The notes: generated from the sequence alone by a model not told the origin. Positions 43,548-52,440 are shown, numbered from the stretch's first letter. The stretch: DNA of 64,000 nucleotides from Pseudoprimorskyibacter insulae (GCF_900302505.1 NZ_OMOJ01000012.1:1-64000); one strand, 5' to 3'. Translations and numbers: made by a program.

Positions 43548-44285
43548 ATGTGGATTCGTGGTTTTCTGATGATCTTCGTGGCGGCCTTGATGCCGCTTGG
43601 CGCAATGGCTGACGACCGGTTGGTGCGCCTGCGTGTGCCGGATGCTTTGGTCGAAACCGGGGCGCTGAAATACATCCTGCCGCGGTTTTCGCTGAAGACC
43701 CAAGTGCGGGTTCAGATCACCCAAGGCGACGCGGACATGGTGTTTGGCGATGTCGGCGCGCCGCTGTTCGAAGGCGCGGGTAGGCTGTGGCGGATGGAGA
43801 TTCTGAGCCCCGATCACCCCGGCACTGCGCGGCTTGTTGAATGGCTGACGTCGGACATCGGTATGCGCACCATTTTGGCCTATGCCCCGGAAGGCGAGGC
43901 GCTGTTTACCTTGCCAAGCGCCCCCGAACCCGAGGTGGTTGAGGTTGCTTTTGACGGCGACCCGGATCAGGGGCTGGTGATGGCGCGGGCGCAATGCAAC
44001 CGGTGCCATGTGGTGGATGATGACGTGCGGCGCGGGATCGGCTCGACCCCCAGTTTCGCCGTGCTGCGCAGCCTGCCCGATTGGGCCGATCGGTTCAGCA
44101 CCTTCTACGTGCTCAACCCGCACCCGTCCTTTACGGCTATTGATGGCGTGACATTGCCCTTCGCCAAGGATCGCCCGCCACCCATCGTTCCCGTGACCCT
44201 GACGCTTGAGGATCTGGAAAACGTGCTGGCCTATGTGGCCGCGATGACTCCGGCCGATCTGGGCGCACCGCTTGCGCATCAGTGA
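43548..44285 (+). CDS. Periplasmic mono-heme cytochrome c with N-terminal TupA-like remnant
   Basis: The 245-residue protein has a signal peptide (cleavage near AMA-DD, residue 21) and one heme site CNRCH at residues 150-154. Residues 25-125 resemble both ends of a tungstate-binding TupA joined together: LRVPDALVETGALKYILPRF aligns with TupA residues 27-45, GDADMVF with TupA GDVDAIL, and LVEWLTSDIGMRTILAYAPEGEALF with TupA EEWLTSD...GETLF. The central oxyanion segment SRGDDSGTH is absent. It may be an electron carrier for the formate dehydrogenase encoded next door, with a metal-oxyanion or docking role for the N-terminal part. Homology is inferred by eye. Confidence 0.78.
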   Translation: MWIRGFLMIFVAALMPLGAMADDRLVRLRVPDALVETGALKYILPRFSLKTQVRVQITQGDADMVFGDVGAPLFEGAGRLWRMEILSPDHPGTARLVEWLTSDIGMRTILAYAPEGEALFTLPSAPEPEVVEVAFDGDPDQGLVMARAQCNRCHVVDDDVRRGIGSTPSFAVLRSLPDWADRFSTFYVLNPHPSFTAIDGVTLPFAKDRPPPIVPVTLTLEDLENVLAYVAAMTPADLGAPLAHQ

Positions 44286-46228
44286 TCGCGCCGCTTGCTG
44301 AAGTAATCATCTGTCGTGCGCGGCTTGGGCCGCTCGCCCCCGGCAAAGGGATTGTTGTCGGTGTGATACTGGGCATTGACGCGGCAATCGTCACACATCT
44401 GGATCATGCGGATGCGGTCGCCATCGGCGAACATCGCGTGGGACGATAGCTTTTCGGTGATCCGGTCGATGGTCGATTTCACGCCAAACAGCGTGCCGCA
44501 TTCGACACAGGGGAATGGCTCTTCCTCGTTGATGACCTCTTGGCGCAGGGCGCTGTCTGTCAGGTTCAGGCGCGGCTCTAGCGTGATCGCCTTTTCCGGG
44601 CAGATGGTGGCGCACAATCCGCATTGCAGGCAGGCATCCTCTTGGAAACGCAGCTGCGGCAGGTCCGGGTTGTCGCCCAACGCGCCCGACGGGCAAAGCG
44701 AGACGCAGGACAGGCACAGCGTGCAGGCGTCTTGATCCACCAGCACCGCGCCATAGGGTGCACCGGCGGGCAGGGCCAGTGTTTCGGCTTCGGGATGCAA
44801 GGCGCGGGCGGCTTGGCGGGTGATCTGACGGCGCTGGCCCATCGGGCGCACAGGGTTGGCCACCGGCGCGGGGGCCGCTTCGGCATACAGTTGATCGGAC
44901 AGCGCATCGGGGTCAGGCGTGTCGATCAGGATCACGCGGGTTTCACCACCAATAGCCCCGGCCAAGGCAACTTGCGCGGCAAGCGCTTCGGCATCGGCCT
45001 TGGGTCCCGGCAGAAGCGAAACCGAGGCAAATCCAGCGGCTAGGGCGGCGACGATCTCGGCATGGCCAAAGGCGCCGATGGCTGACATCTCCAGCGGGAT
45101 CACGTCGGCAGGCAAGCCGCGCCCATAGCGGGCGGACAGGCGGATCATCTCGGCGCCGTGGGCGTCATGGACCAGCAGGCGCGGTGCGGAGCCGCCCGCG
45201 TCCAGATAGGCTTTGGCCAGCGTTTGCGTTCGGCGCATGGTCAGATCTACGGGCGGCGCATCGTAGGAAATCGCGCCCGACGGGCAGGCCGAGGAACAGG
45301 CCCCGCAGCCCGCGCAGATCATCGGATCAATGGTCACATGATCGCCGTCAGGTGTGATCGCCCCGGTCGGACACAGGTCCAAACAGCGGGTGCAGCCGGT
45401 TTGCCCGGCGCGGGAGTGCGCGCAAAGCAGCGCCTCGGTCCGCACATACAGCGGCTTTTCGAACACCCCAACCAGATGCGAGGCAGCCAGCACCGCCGCA
45501 GCCACACCCGGCGCATGGCGCGGGTCGGCGCGCAGATAGCCTTCGCGCTTTTCATGGGCGGGGAACAGTGGATCGGTGCCGCGCAGATCCAACAGGATAT
45601 CGCAGTCAGACACCCCGCCGTCTTGCGGCGCGGTTAACGTCAAGCCGCCGCGCCCGCCCGGTTCGACCTGTTGCAGCCGGTCGATGACCACTTCGAACTG
45701 CCCCAGCGCTCCTTTGGCGCGGCGCAACTGGCCGACGACCACGTCAAAATCGCGGGTGTCTGGGATGTCGCCCGCGCTACCCAGAAGCACCGTGACCCCA
45801 AGAAAATCCTTCAACTGATCCGCCGCAGCAAGCGCCACAGCCGCCGGGCCAAGGATCAGGCAAAGCCCTTCGGATACCACATCGAGCGATTTTTCCAGCG
45901 GCGCGGGCAGCATCGCTTCGGCCACAAGGGCGGACATTTTGGGTAGCTTTGAGGCGGAATCCGCGCTCCAGCCGGCCCGATCACGCAAGTCCAGCAGGGC
46001 AGGGGCCTCGACCCCTAGTTCCTCGGCCAGAGCCTCAAAAACGCGTCCCTCTTGGGTGCAGCAAAAAATTGACTCGCCTGCCGTGATCGCCGCAGCGGCG
46101 CGGTCAATTTGCGTGGTGCAAAGCGCAGAACAGGTGGGCGGCACGTCAAGCCCGGTCGCATCAGCGAGTGCCTTGGCGTCAATGGTCTGACTGTCCAAAC
46201 AATCACATGTTATCAAAGTCTTAGACAT
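44279..46228 (-). CDS. Formate-dehydrogenase-associated 4Fe-4S protein
   Basis: The 649-residue protein has four ferredoxin-type cluster motifs: CTRCLDLCP, CAGCGACSSACP, CTLCLSCVSLCP and CLQCGLCATICP. It also has extra Cys pairs at the C-terminus (CVECG, CDDC) and a Cys-rich start (CDCLDSQ, CSALC, CCTQE). It lacks a signal peptide, so it works in the cytosol, probably in maturation or electron supply for the formate dehydrogenase. It is divergent from DUF3305 and converges with a 7-base overlap on the TupA-like cytochrome c gene. The ATG at 46228 follows GGGAGGC. Confidence 0.88.
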   Translation of the reverse strand: MSKTLITCDCLDSQTIDAKALADATGLDVPPTCSALCTTQIDRAAAAITAGESIFCCTQEGRVFEALAEELGVEAPALLDLRDRAGWSADSASKLPKMSALVAEAMLPAPLEKSLDVVSEGLCLILGPAAVALAAADQLKDFLGVTVLLGSAGDIPDTRDFDVVVGQLRRAKGALGQFEVVIDRLQQVEPGGRGGLTLTAPQDGGVSDCDILLDLRGTDPLFPAHEKREGYLRADPRHAPGVAAAVLAASHLVGVFEKPLYVRTEALLCAHSRAGQTGCTRCLDLCPTGAITPDGDHVTIDPMICAGCGACSSACPSGAISYDAPPVDLTMRRTQTLAKAYLDAGGSAPRLLVHDAHGAEMIRLSARYGRGLPADVIPLEMSAIGAFGHAEIVAALAAGFASVSLLPGPKADAEALAAQVALAGAIGGETRVILIDTPDPDALSDQLYAEAAPAPVANPVRPMGQRRQITRQAARALHPEAETLALPAGAPYGAVLVDQDACTLCLSCVSLCPSGALGDNPDLPQLRFQEDACLQCGLCATICPEKAITLEPRLNLTDSALRQEVINEEEPFPCVECGTLFGVKSTIDRITEKLSSHAMFADGDRIRMIQMCDDCRVNAQYHTDNNPFAGGERPKPRTTDDYFSKRRDH

Positions 46229-46571
46229 GCGTGCCTCCCTGTGTTTTGGGCCTGTAACTGACTGTTTTTTGCCCTCATTTGCCCAAATGCTACGCATGAT
46301 TCGACTGCGCTCACAACCGGATTTCTGTCTCGCTCGGGCGACAAGGACCACCCTGAAAGCCCGGAAATGGGCTAGGTGATTCGGTCGAAACTTGGCGGGG
46401 CGATAACCAAGCAAATCACTAGGATTAGACATTTCGTCCTTTGCGGTTTCCCGGCGTCGGGCCATCTGCCCATTTTGTCCGAGAATGAAACTTCCCTTGG
46501 TAAAGTCCCGAATTCTCGTTGCCCGAACGGCAGTCGCTCGCTCTTATTTTCAAAAGGGAGGACGCCGGTCG
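46229..46571. promoter_or_regulatory. Divergent control region of the formate dehydrogenase locus
   Basis: These 343 bases separate the 4Fe-4S protein gene from the DUF3305 operon. CATTTG-CC-CAAATG (46276-46289) is a perfect inverted repeat close to the 4Fe-4S gene. Further in, CTAGGTGATT (46372-46381) faces AATCACTAGG (46414-46423) with CTTGG/CCAAG (46391-46395, 46407-46411) nested inside. No clear sigma-54 -24/-12 element was found. These are candidate sites for the two-component regulator encoded downstream. Confidence 0.5.
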
Positions 46572-47138
46572 GTGTATCATAATCCAAGAATGTATCGCGT
46601 GATGCCGGTTGGCATCGTCCTGCGCAAAGCGCCGGGCGTGACACGTTGGGTGCCTTGGAACTGGACCGCAACCGCCGTTCTGCCGGGCGCTGGCCCCGCT
46701 GATTGGCGAGAGTTGCGCCGTGAAGGTGAGGTGGTCGAATATCACGCGGCCACCGTTCCGCTTGAGCTTCATGGCGCTGAGACTGAGGCCTATCTGACCG
46801 GACTGACCGCTGAGGTGCCCTCGGTCTATGTGGTGATGCGCGAAGCCGATGAAGGCCCGATGCCCTATGAGGTGCTGCTGATCACCGCATCGCCCTACCA
46901 AGCGCAGGATTACACCGACAGCGGCGACGAGATCGTCGAGAAGATTCCGATGCCGCATGGGTTGGTGGCTTGGGTGCGGGAATTCGTCGAAGAGTTTCAC
47001 CAAGAAGAAGTCTTCGTCAAACGTCGCCGCGATAAGAAGCGGGTCGATCTTCAGGAAGACGGGATCGGCGACGCCCGCGTTGCCAAAGCCGGGGATATCT
47101 ATGCTTCGCCCGCGCTGAAGCGGAGACGTCTGCAATGA
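46572..47138 (+). CDS. DUF3305 family formate dehydrogenase accessory protein
   Basis: The 188-residue product contains MPVGIVLRKAPGVTRWVPWNWTATAVLPG, the DUF3305 core, which is found almost only in alpha- and betaproteobacterial fdh loci. The C-terminus is basic (KRRRDKKRVD). Start is a GTG at 46572 with AAAGGGAGGA nine bases upstream; an ATG at 46590 has no such site. It is coupled to DUF3306 by overlap. Function is unknown, assumed to be assembly of the formate dehydrogenase. Confidence 0.82.
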   Translation: MYHNPRMYRVMPVGIVLRKAPGVTRWVPWNWTATAVLPGAGPADWRELRREGEVVEYHAATVPLELHGAETEAYLTGLTAEVPSVYVVMREADEGPMPYEVLLITASPYQAQDYTDSGDEIVEKIPMPHGLVAWVREFVEEFHQEEVFVKRRRDKKRVDLQEDGIGDARVAKAGDIYASPALKRRRLQ

Positions 47139-47725
47139 GCGATTTTTGGTCCCGCCGCAAAGCCGCCGTCGAACAAGAGGCCCGCGCCGAAGAAGACGCG
47201 CAGGCCGCCGCCGTTGTTGCCGCCGAACAGGCCGCGCTTGAGGAACGGACGGACGAGGACATCCTTGAAGAGCTGGGCCTACCCGATCCTGATGTGATGG
47301 AAACGCCGGACCAAGTGCGCAGCCTGCTGGCCGCCACCGTGCCGCAACGCCTGAAGACCCGCGCCCTGCGCCGGTTGTGGCGGCTCAATCCGACGTTGGC
47401 CAATCTGGATGGGCTGGTCGATTACGGCGGCGATTTCACCGACAGCGCGAATGTGATCGAGAACCTGCAAACCGCTTATCAGGTCGGCAAGGGCATGGCC
47501 TCGCGCATTCAGGAAATGGTCGAAGCCGCCGCGCAAGAGGCCGAAGACAAAGAGGCCAAAGCCGAGCCGGAAGCGCCGCAAACCGTTGCCGCCGAACCCG
47601 AGGCCGCGCCGCAAATTGCGCCCGCCCCGGCACCGGCACCCGAATTTACACCTGAACCCGAAGACGCACCCGTTCTGGCCGCTTCGTCGCGCCGGATGCG
47701 GTTCCGCTTTGACCATGCCACATGA
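47135..47725 (+). CDS. DUF3306 family formate dehydrogenase accessory protein
   Basis: The 196-residue protein begins MSDFWSRRKAAVEQE, the typical DUF3306 opening, followed by LPDPDVMETPDQVRSLLAATVPQRLKTRALRRLWRLNP. The C-terminal third is Ala/Pro/Glu-rich and probably disordered. It overlaps DUF3305 by 4 bases and is 13 bases upstream of the TorD-like gene. The DUF3305-DUF3306-TorD-TAT target-FdhA order is the standard layout for this class of formate dehydrogenase. Confidence 0.83.
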   Translation: MSDFWSRRKAAVEQEARAEEDAQAAAVVAAEQAALEERTDEDILEELGLPDPDVMETPDQVRSLLAATVPQRLKTRALRRLWRLNPTLANLDGLVDYGGDFTDSANVIENLQTAYQVGKGMASRIQEMVEAAAQEAEDKEAKAEPEAPQTVAAEPEAAPQIAPAPAPAPEFTPEPEDAPVLAASSRRMRFRFDHAT

Positions 47726-47738
47726 TGGAAAGGACAAG

Positions 47739-48344
47739 ATGACAGCCGCCGTTGCCGCCACCATCGCCGAAGAAGACCGCTTGCGCGCGGATCTTTATAA
47801 TTTCCTAGGGGTTATTCTGGCGAATCCGCCGGACCAAATGTTGTTGGATCAAACGGCAGGTCTGTCGGGCGATGCGTCGGATCTGGGTCAGGCGATCACC
47901 ACGCTGGCCAAGGTGGCCAAGCTGTCCAAGCCCAAAACGGTCGAGAGCGAGTTTAACAAGCTGTTCATCGGTTTGGGCCGGGGCGAATTGCTGCCCTATG
48001 CCAGCTATTACCTGACCGGCTTTCTGAACGAAAAGCCGTTGGCGGTGCTGCGCCAGGACATGACCGCCAAGGGCCTGGCACGGTCCGAAGCGGTGTTCGA
48101 ACCCGAAGACAATATTGCCAGCCTGATGGAGATGATGGGCGCGATTATCGTTGGCCGCTTTGGAGCGCCTGCGGATCTGGCGTCTCAGAAGGAATTCTTC
48201 AACCGGCACATCGGCCCATGGGCCAGTCACTTTTTCGCAGATTTGGAAGCCGCCAAGAATTCGGTCTTTTACACGCCCGTCGGCACTGTCGGGCGCTTGT
48301 TCATGGAGATCGAGGCCGAGGCCTTCCGGATGAGCGCGACCTAA
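47739..48344 (+). CDS. TorD/DmsD-family molybdoenzyme chaperone
   Basis: The 201-residue helical protein shows RADLYNFLGVILANPPD near the start, SEFNKLFIGLGRGELLPYASYYLTGFLNEKPLAVLRQD in the middle and DNIASLMEMMG later, all typical of TorD-family chaperones. These bind the TAT signal of the catalytic subunit and guard cofactor insertion. The ATG at 47739 follows GGAAAGGA; a further ATG at 47715 overlaps the previous gene. It lies upstream of two TAT-signal proteins. Confidence 0.88.
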   Translation: MTAAVAATIAEEDRLRADLYNFLGVILANPPDQMLLDQTAGLSGDASDLGQAITTLAKVAKLSKPKTVESEFNKLFIGLGRGELLPYASYYLTGFLNEKPLAVLRQDMTAKGLARSEAVFEPEDNIASLMEMMGAIIVGRFGAPADLASQKEFFNRHIGPWASHFFADLEAAKNSVFYTPVGTVGRLFMEIEAEAFRMSAT

Positions 48345-48392
48345 GGGCCGCAAACCGGCGGGCAACCGCCTTAACCAGAGAGGAGGACTCTC

Positions 48393-48584
48393 ATGACCAA
48401 GAAAACCGAGGACGGCAAAAGCCGCCGCGATTTTCTGAAACTGGCCGGGACTGCTGCGCCGCTTGCGGCGGTGGCAGTGGCGACCAGCGGGACGGAGGCG
48501 ACCGCCGCCGAACCCGACCTGTCTCTGAATGAGATGCAGGATACCGCGCATACGCGCGCCTACTACAGCAGCGCCCGTTTCTAA
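48393..48584 (+). CDS. Formate dehydrogenase region TAT-signal small protein
   Basis: The 63-residue protein is little more than a twin-arginine signal: SRRDFLKLAGTAAPLAAVAVATSG at residues 10-33, then about 30 residues ending HTRAYYSSARF. This matches the small 'formate dehydrogenase region TAT target' family that precedes fdhA in many proteobacteria. Its role is unknown. GAGAGGAGGAC precedes the ATG. Confidence 0.87.
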   Translation: MTKKTEDGKSRRDFLKLAGTAAPLAAVAVATSGTEATAAEPDLSLNEMQDTAHTRAYYSSARF

Positions 48585-48700
48585 ACGGACGATGCCAAAC
48601 CGGCAGGGAACAACTGGTTGCGTGACGCCCGACCGTTCCAAGCCAAACTGAGTGCCACGCGAGCAAGGCCGGACGGCCGGGCAAGCAAGGGAGAGAACAA

Positions 48701-51700
48701 ATGTTGAGGAAAAAGACCAACGGGGTTGCGCGACGCCCCCAGCGGACAAGTATCCTTTCCGAAGCTGCGAATGCTTCGGTGGACCGCCGCGCCTTTTTGC
48801 GCGGGTCGGGTCTGGCCATCGGCGGCCTGGCAGCGATTGCTGCCACGGGAGGAACCGTCACTCAGGCCAGCGCGGCAACAGCGGCCAAAGGAACTGTTGA
48901 ACTAAAGAAATCTGTGTGCACCCACTGTTCGGTGGGCTGTACCGTGGTTGCCGAGGTGCAAGACGGCGTCTGGATCGGGCAAGAGCCCGGCTGGGACAGC
49001 CCGTTCAACCTGGGCGCCCATTGCGCCAAAGGCGCAGCCGTGCGTGAACACGCCCATGGCGAACGCCGCCTCAAGTACCCGATGAAGAAAGAGGGCGGTG
49101 AGTGGAAGCGCATCAGCTGGGAACAGGCGATCAACGAGATCGGCGACCAGATGATGACGATCCGCGATGAAAGCGGACCGGACAGCGTTTACTGGCTCGG
49201 CTCGGCCAAGCACAACAACGAACAGGCCTACCTGTTCCGCAAGTTCGCCGCCTACTGGGGCACGAACAACGTGGACCATCAGGCGCGGATTTGTCACTCG
49301 ACCACGGTTGCCGGTGTTGCGAACACCTGGGGCTATGGTGCGATGACCAACTCGTACAATGACATCCACAACTCCAAGGCCATCTTCATCATCGGTGGCA
49401 ACCCGGCCGAGGCGCACCCTGTGTCCCTGCTGCACGTCTTGCGTGCCAAGGAACAGAACAACGCCCCGCTGATCGTCTGCGACCCGCGCTTTACCCGCAC
49501 CGCAGCCCATGCCGATGAATATGTGCGCTTCCGTCCGGGGACGGACGTTGCCCTGATCTGGGGCATTCTGTGGCACATCTTTGAAAACGGCTGGGAAGAC
49601 AAAGAGTTCATCCGCACCCGCGTTTGGGGCATGGACCAGATCCGCGAAGAGGTGAAGCGCTGGACTCCGGAAGAGTGTGAGCGCGTTACCGGCGTTCCCG
49701 GTGAACAGCTGCGCCGCGTGGCGCTGACCATGGTCAACAACCGCCCCGGCACCGTGATCTGGTGTATGGGTGGCACGCAGCACACCAACGGCAACAACAA
49801 CACCCGCGCCTATTGCGTGCTTCAGCTTGCGCTTGGCAACATGGGTGTTTCGGGCGGCGGCACCAACATCTTCCGTGGTCACGACAACGTGCAGGGCGCA
49901 ACCGACCTTGGTGTTCTGTCGCACACCCTTCCGGGCTACTACGGTCTGGCCAAAGGGTCGTGGGGCCACTGGGCACGCGTCTGGGGCGAAGACTTTGACT
50001 GGCTGAACGCACAGTTCGCCAAGGACAAAGGCGCCGACGGCAAGGACAAGGATCTGATGTATGAAACCGGTATTCCGGTATCGCGTTGGATCGACGGTGT
50101 TCTTGAAAAACCGGAAAACATGGACAACCCCGACAAAGTCCGGGCCATGGTGTTCTGGGGCCACGCACCCAACTCGCAGACCCGAATGGTCGAAATGAAG
50201 AAGGCGATGGAACTGTTGGACATGCTGGTCGTGATCGACCCGTATCCCACGGTTTCGGCGGTTCTGCATGACCGCACCGACGGTGTTTACCTGCTTCCGG
50301 CAACCACGCAGTTCGAAACCTACGGCTCGGTCACCGCGTCGAACCGTTCGATCCAGTGGCGCGAAAAGGTTGTTGATCCGCTGTTCGAGTCCAAGACCGA
50401 CCATGAGATCATTGGCCTGTTCGCCCAGAAATTCGGCTGGCATGACCGGTTCTTCCGCAACATCGGGATCGAAGATGACGGGGTAACCCCCAACATCGAA
50501 GACACGCTGCGCGAGATCAACAAGGGCATGTGGACCGTTGGCTATACCGGCCAATCGCCAGAGCGCCTCAAGCTGCACATGGAAAACCAGCATACGTTTG
50601 ACAAAACGACGTTGCGCGCTGTGGGTGGCCCGGCCGATGGGGATTACTACGGTCTGCCGTGGCCATGCTGGGGCACTGCCGACATGAAGCACCCCGGCTC
50701 GCCGAACCTCTACAACATCAACCTGCCGGTAAAGGATGGCGGTCTGCCGTTCCGCGCCCGCTATGGTGTTGAGCGGAATGGCGAAAACCTTCTGGCCGAA
50801 GGCGTTTCGAACCCCGGTGCTGAAATTCAGGACGGCTATCCCGAATTCACCATGGCCATGCTGCATGATCTTGGTTGGGACAAAGACCTGACCAAAGCAG
50901 AATGGGCCGTGATGGAGGCAATTGCCGCTGGCAGCTTCTCGGGTGTCGAAGAGCTGAACCTTGCAGCCGCCGACTATGAAGACGGTGAAACCCCTGATGC
51001 CATTGAGGCGAAGTGGTCCACATCGGGCGATGCAATCGGTAAGATCAACTGGAAAACCGACCTGTCGGGCGGCATCCAGCGGGTCGCGATCCTGCATGGC
51101 TGTGCACCTTATGGGAACGCGAAAGCCCGGACCGTTGTCTGGACCTTCCCCGATCCCATTCCGGTTCACCGCGAACCGCTCTACACGAACCGCCGGGATC
51201 TGGTGGCGGATTATCCGACCTATGAAGACCGTAAGTTCTATCGTCTGCCGACGATGTACGCTTCGATCCAGAAGAACGACTTCAGCAAGGATTATCCGAT
51301 CATCCTCACCTCGGGCCGACTGGTCGAATACGAGGGCGGCGGGGATGAAACCCGATCCAACCCGTGGCTGGCCGAACTTCAGCAGGACATGTTCGTCGAA
51401 ATCAACCCGCGTGACGCCAACAATCTTGGTGTGCGGGACGGCGCGCAGTGCTGGGTCGAAGGGCCTGAAGGCGGCAAGGTCAAGGTTAAGGCAATGGTGA
51501 CCAATCGGGTCGGCGAAGGCGTTGCCTTCATGCCGTTCCACTTTGGCGGCCATTTCCAGGGTGAAGACCTACGGAGCAAATACCCCGATGGGTCCGATCC
51601 GTATGTGCTTGGTGAATCCACCAACACCGCCCAGACCTATGGCTATGACAGCGTGACCCAGATGCAGGAGACGAAAGCGACTCTCTGCAAGATCATGCCA

Positions 51701-51706
51701 GCGTAA
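48701..51706 (+). CDS. fdhA: Formate dehydrogenase, catalytic (alpha) subunit, Mo/W-bis-MGD, Cys type
   Basis: The 1001-residue protein has a twin-arginine signal (R29-R30, DRRAFLRGSG). A [4Fe-4S] site C73-C76-C80-C108 follows (CTHCSVGC and AHCAKG). The active site is C198-H199 in ARICHSTTVAG, so this is a cysteine enzyme, not a selenoprotein. Downstream are the molybdopterin domains, with LTSGRLVEYEGGGDETRSNP near residue 870 and VTNRVGEGVAFMPFHFGG near 930. It oxidises formate to CO2 in the periplasm. Tungsten or molybdenum cannot be told from sequence alone. Confidence 0.95.
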   Translation: MLRKKTNGVARRPQRTSILSEAANASVDRRAFLRGSGLAIGGLAAIAATGGTVTQASAATAAKGTVELKKSVCTHCSVGCTVVAEVQDGVWIGQEPGWDSPFNLGAHCAKGAAVREHAHGERRLKYPMKKEGGEWKRISWEQAINEIGDQMMTIRDESGPDSVYWLGSAKHNNEQAYLFRKFAAYWGTNNVDHQARICHSTTVAGVANTWGYGAMTNSYNDIHNSKAIFIIGGNPAEAHPVSLLHVLRAKEQNNAPLIVCDPRFTRTAAHADEYVRFRPGTDVALIWGILWHIFENGWEDKEFIRTRVWGMDQIREEVKRWTPEECERVTGVPGEQLRRVALTMVNNRPGTVIWCMGGTQHTNGNNNTRAYCVLQLALGNMGVSGGGTNIFRGHDNVQGATDLGVLSHTLPGYYGLAKGSWGHWARVWGEDFDWLNAQFAKDKGADGKDKDLMYETGIPVSRWIDGVLEKPENMDNPDKVRAMVFWGHAPNSQTRMVEMKKAMELLDMLVVIDPYPTVSAVLHDRTDGVYLLPATTQFETYGSVTASNRSIQWREKVVDPLFESKTDHEIIGLFAQKFGWHDRFFRNIGIEDDGVTPNIEDTLREINKGMWTVGYTGQSPERLKLHMENQHTFDKTTLRAVGGPADGDYYGLPWPCWGTADMKHPGSPNLYNINLPVKDGGLPFRARYGVERNGENLLAEGVSNPGAEIQDGYPEFTMAMLHDLGWDKDLTKAEWAVMEAIAAGSFSGVEELNLAAADYEDGETPDAIEAKWSTSGDAIGKINWKTDLSGGIQRVAILHGCAPYGNAKARTVVWTFPDPIPVHREPLYTNRRDLVADYPTYEDRKFYRLPTMYASIQKNDFSKDYPIILTSGRLVEYEGGGDETRSNPWLAELQQDMFVEINPRDANNLGVRDGAQCWVEGPEGGKVKVKAMVTNRVGEGVAFMPFHFGGHFQGEDLRSKYPDGSDPYVLGESTNTAQTYGYDSVTQMQETKATLCKIMPA

Positions 51707-51717
51707 GGAGATAGAGA

Positions 51718-52311
51718 ATGGCTAGAGCAAAATTTCTCTGTGACGCCGAGCGCTGCATCGAATGCAATGCCTGCGTCACCGCCTGTAAAAACGAGCACGA
51801 AGTGCCGTGGGGGATCAACCGCCGCCGTGTGGTAACGATCCAAGACGGCCTTCCGGGCGAACGCTCGATCTCGGTTGCTTGTATGCACTGTTCGGATGCG
51901 CCTTGTATGGCCGTCTGCCCTGTGGACTGTTTCTACCAGACCGAAGACGGTGTGGTGCTGCACTCCAAGGATCTGTGCATCGGCTGTGGTTACTGCTTCT
52001 ACGCGTGCCCCTTCGGCGCGCCGCAGTACCCGCAGGCTGGCAACTTCGGATCGCGCGGTAAGATGGACAAGTGTACCTTCTGTGCCGGTGGCCCTGAGGA
52101 GAACAATTCCAACGCGGAATTCTCCAAGTATGGCCGTAACCGGATCGCCGAGGGCAAGCTGCCGATCTGCGCCGAAATGTGTTCGACCAAGGCCCTGCTG
52201 GCGGGGGATGGTGACGTCGTGTCGGCCATCTACCGCGAGCGTGTGGTATCGCGTGGCTTCGGCTCCGGTGCCTGGGGTTGGGGTACGGCCTACGAACAGA
52301 AGGCCAACTGA
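51718..52311 (+). CDS. fdhB: Formate dehydrogenase, iron-sulfur (beta) subunit
   Basis: This 197-residue ferredoxin-like subunit has four [4Fe-4S] motifs: CIECNACVTACKNEH, CMHCSDAPCMAVCPVDCF, CIGCGYCFYACPFGAPQ and the split CTFC...CAEMCSTKALL. It carries electrons from FdhA to the membrane cytochrome b. It has no signal of its own, so it is probably exported with FdhA as a complex. It lies 11 bases after fdhA. Confidence 0.94.
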   Translation: MARAKFLCDAERCIECNACVTACKNEHEVPWGINRRRVVTIQDGLPGERSISVACMHCSDAPCMAVCPVDCFYQTEDGVVLHSKDLCIGCGYCFYACPFGAPQYPQAGNFGSRGKMDKCTFCAGGPEENNSNAEFSKYGRNRIAEGKLPICAEMCSTKALLAGDGDVVSAIYRERVVSRGFGSGAWGWGTAYEQKAN

Positions 52312-52323
52312 TCCACCTTCGTT

Positions 52324-52440
52324 GACAGGCCGGACTGTGTTCGGCCTGTCCTTCGCATGCCTAAGGTGAGGTGGGGGTGTCCCCACCCCGTCTGCACGGC
52401 TGGCCGGTAGGGCGGGTTTGTAACCCACCGCCCCTTGCGA
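52324..52440 (+). repeat. Palindromic stem-loops between fdhB and fdhC
   Basis: Three hairpins follow each other. GACAGGCCG/CGGCCTGTC spans 52324-52350. GGTGGGG-GTGT-CCCCACC spans 52370-52387. An imperfect GGGCGGGTT/AACCCACCGCCC lies about 52409-52434. None has a T-run. The last looks like an interspersed palindromic repeat of the kind common between roseobacter genes. They could set the fdhB:fdhC expression ratio. Confidence 0.5.

Noticed and set aside
49283-49300. Possible selenocysteine in FdhA
   Set aside because: The active-site codon at about residue 198 is TGT/TGC-type cysteine in an uninterrupted frame; no in-frame TGA exists.
48902-51553. 883-codon open frame antisense to fdhA
   Set aside because: It is the mirror of a GC-rich coding gene; the translation lacks recognisable domains and has no ribosome site. 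The sense frame is fdhA with full motifs.
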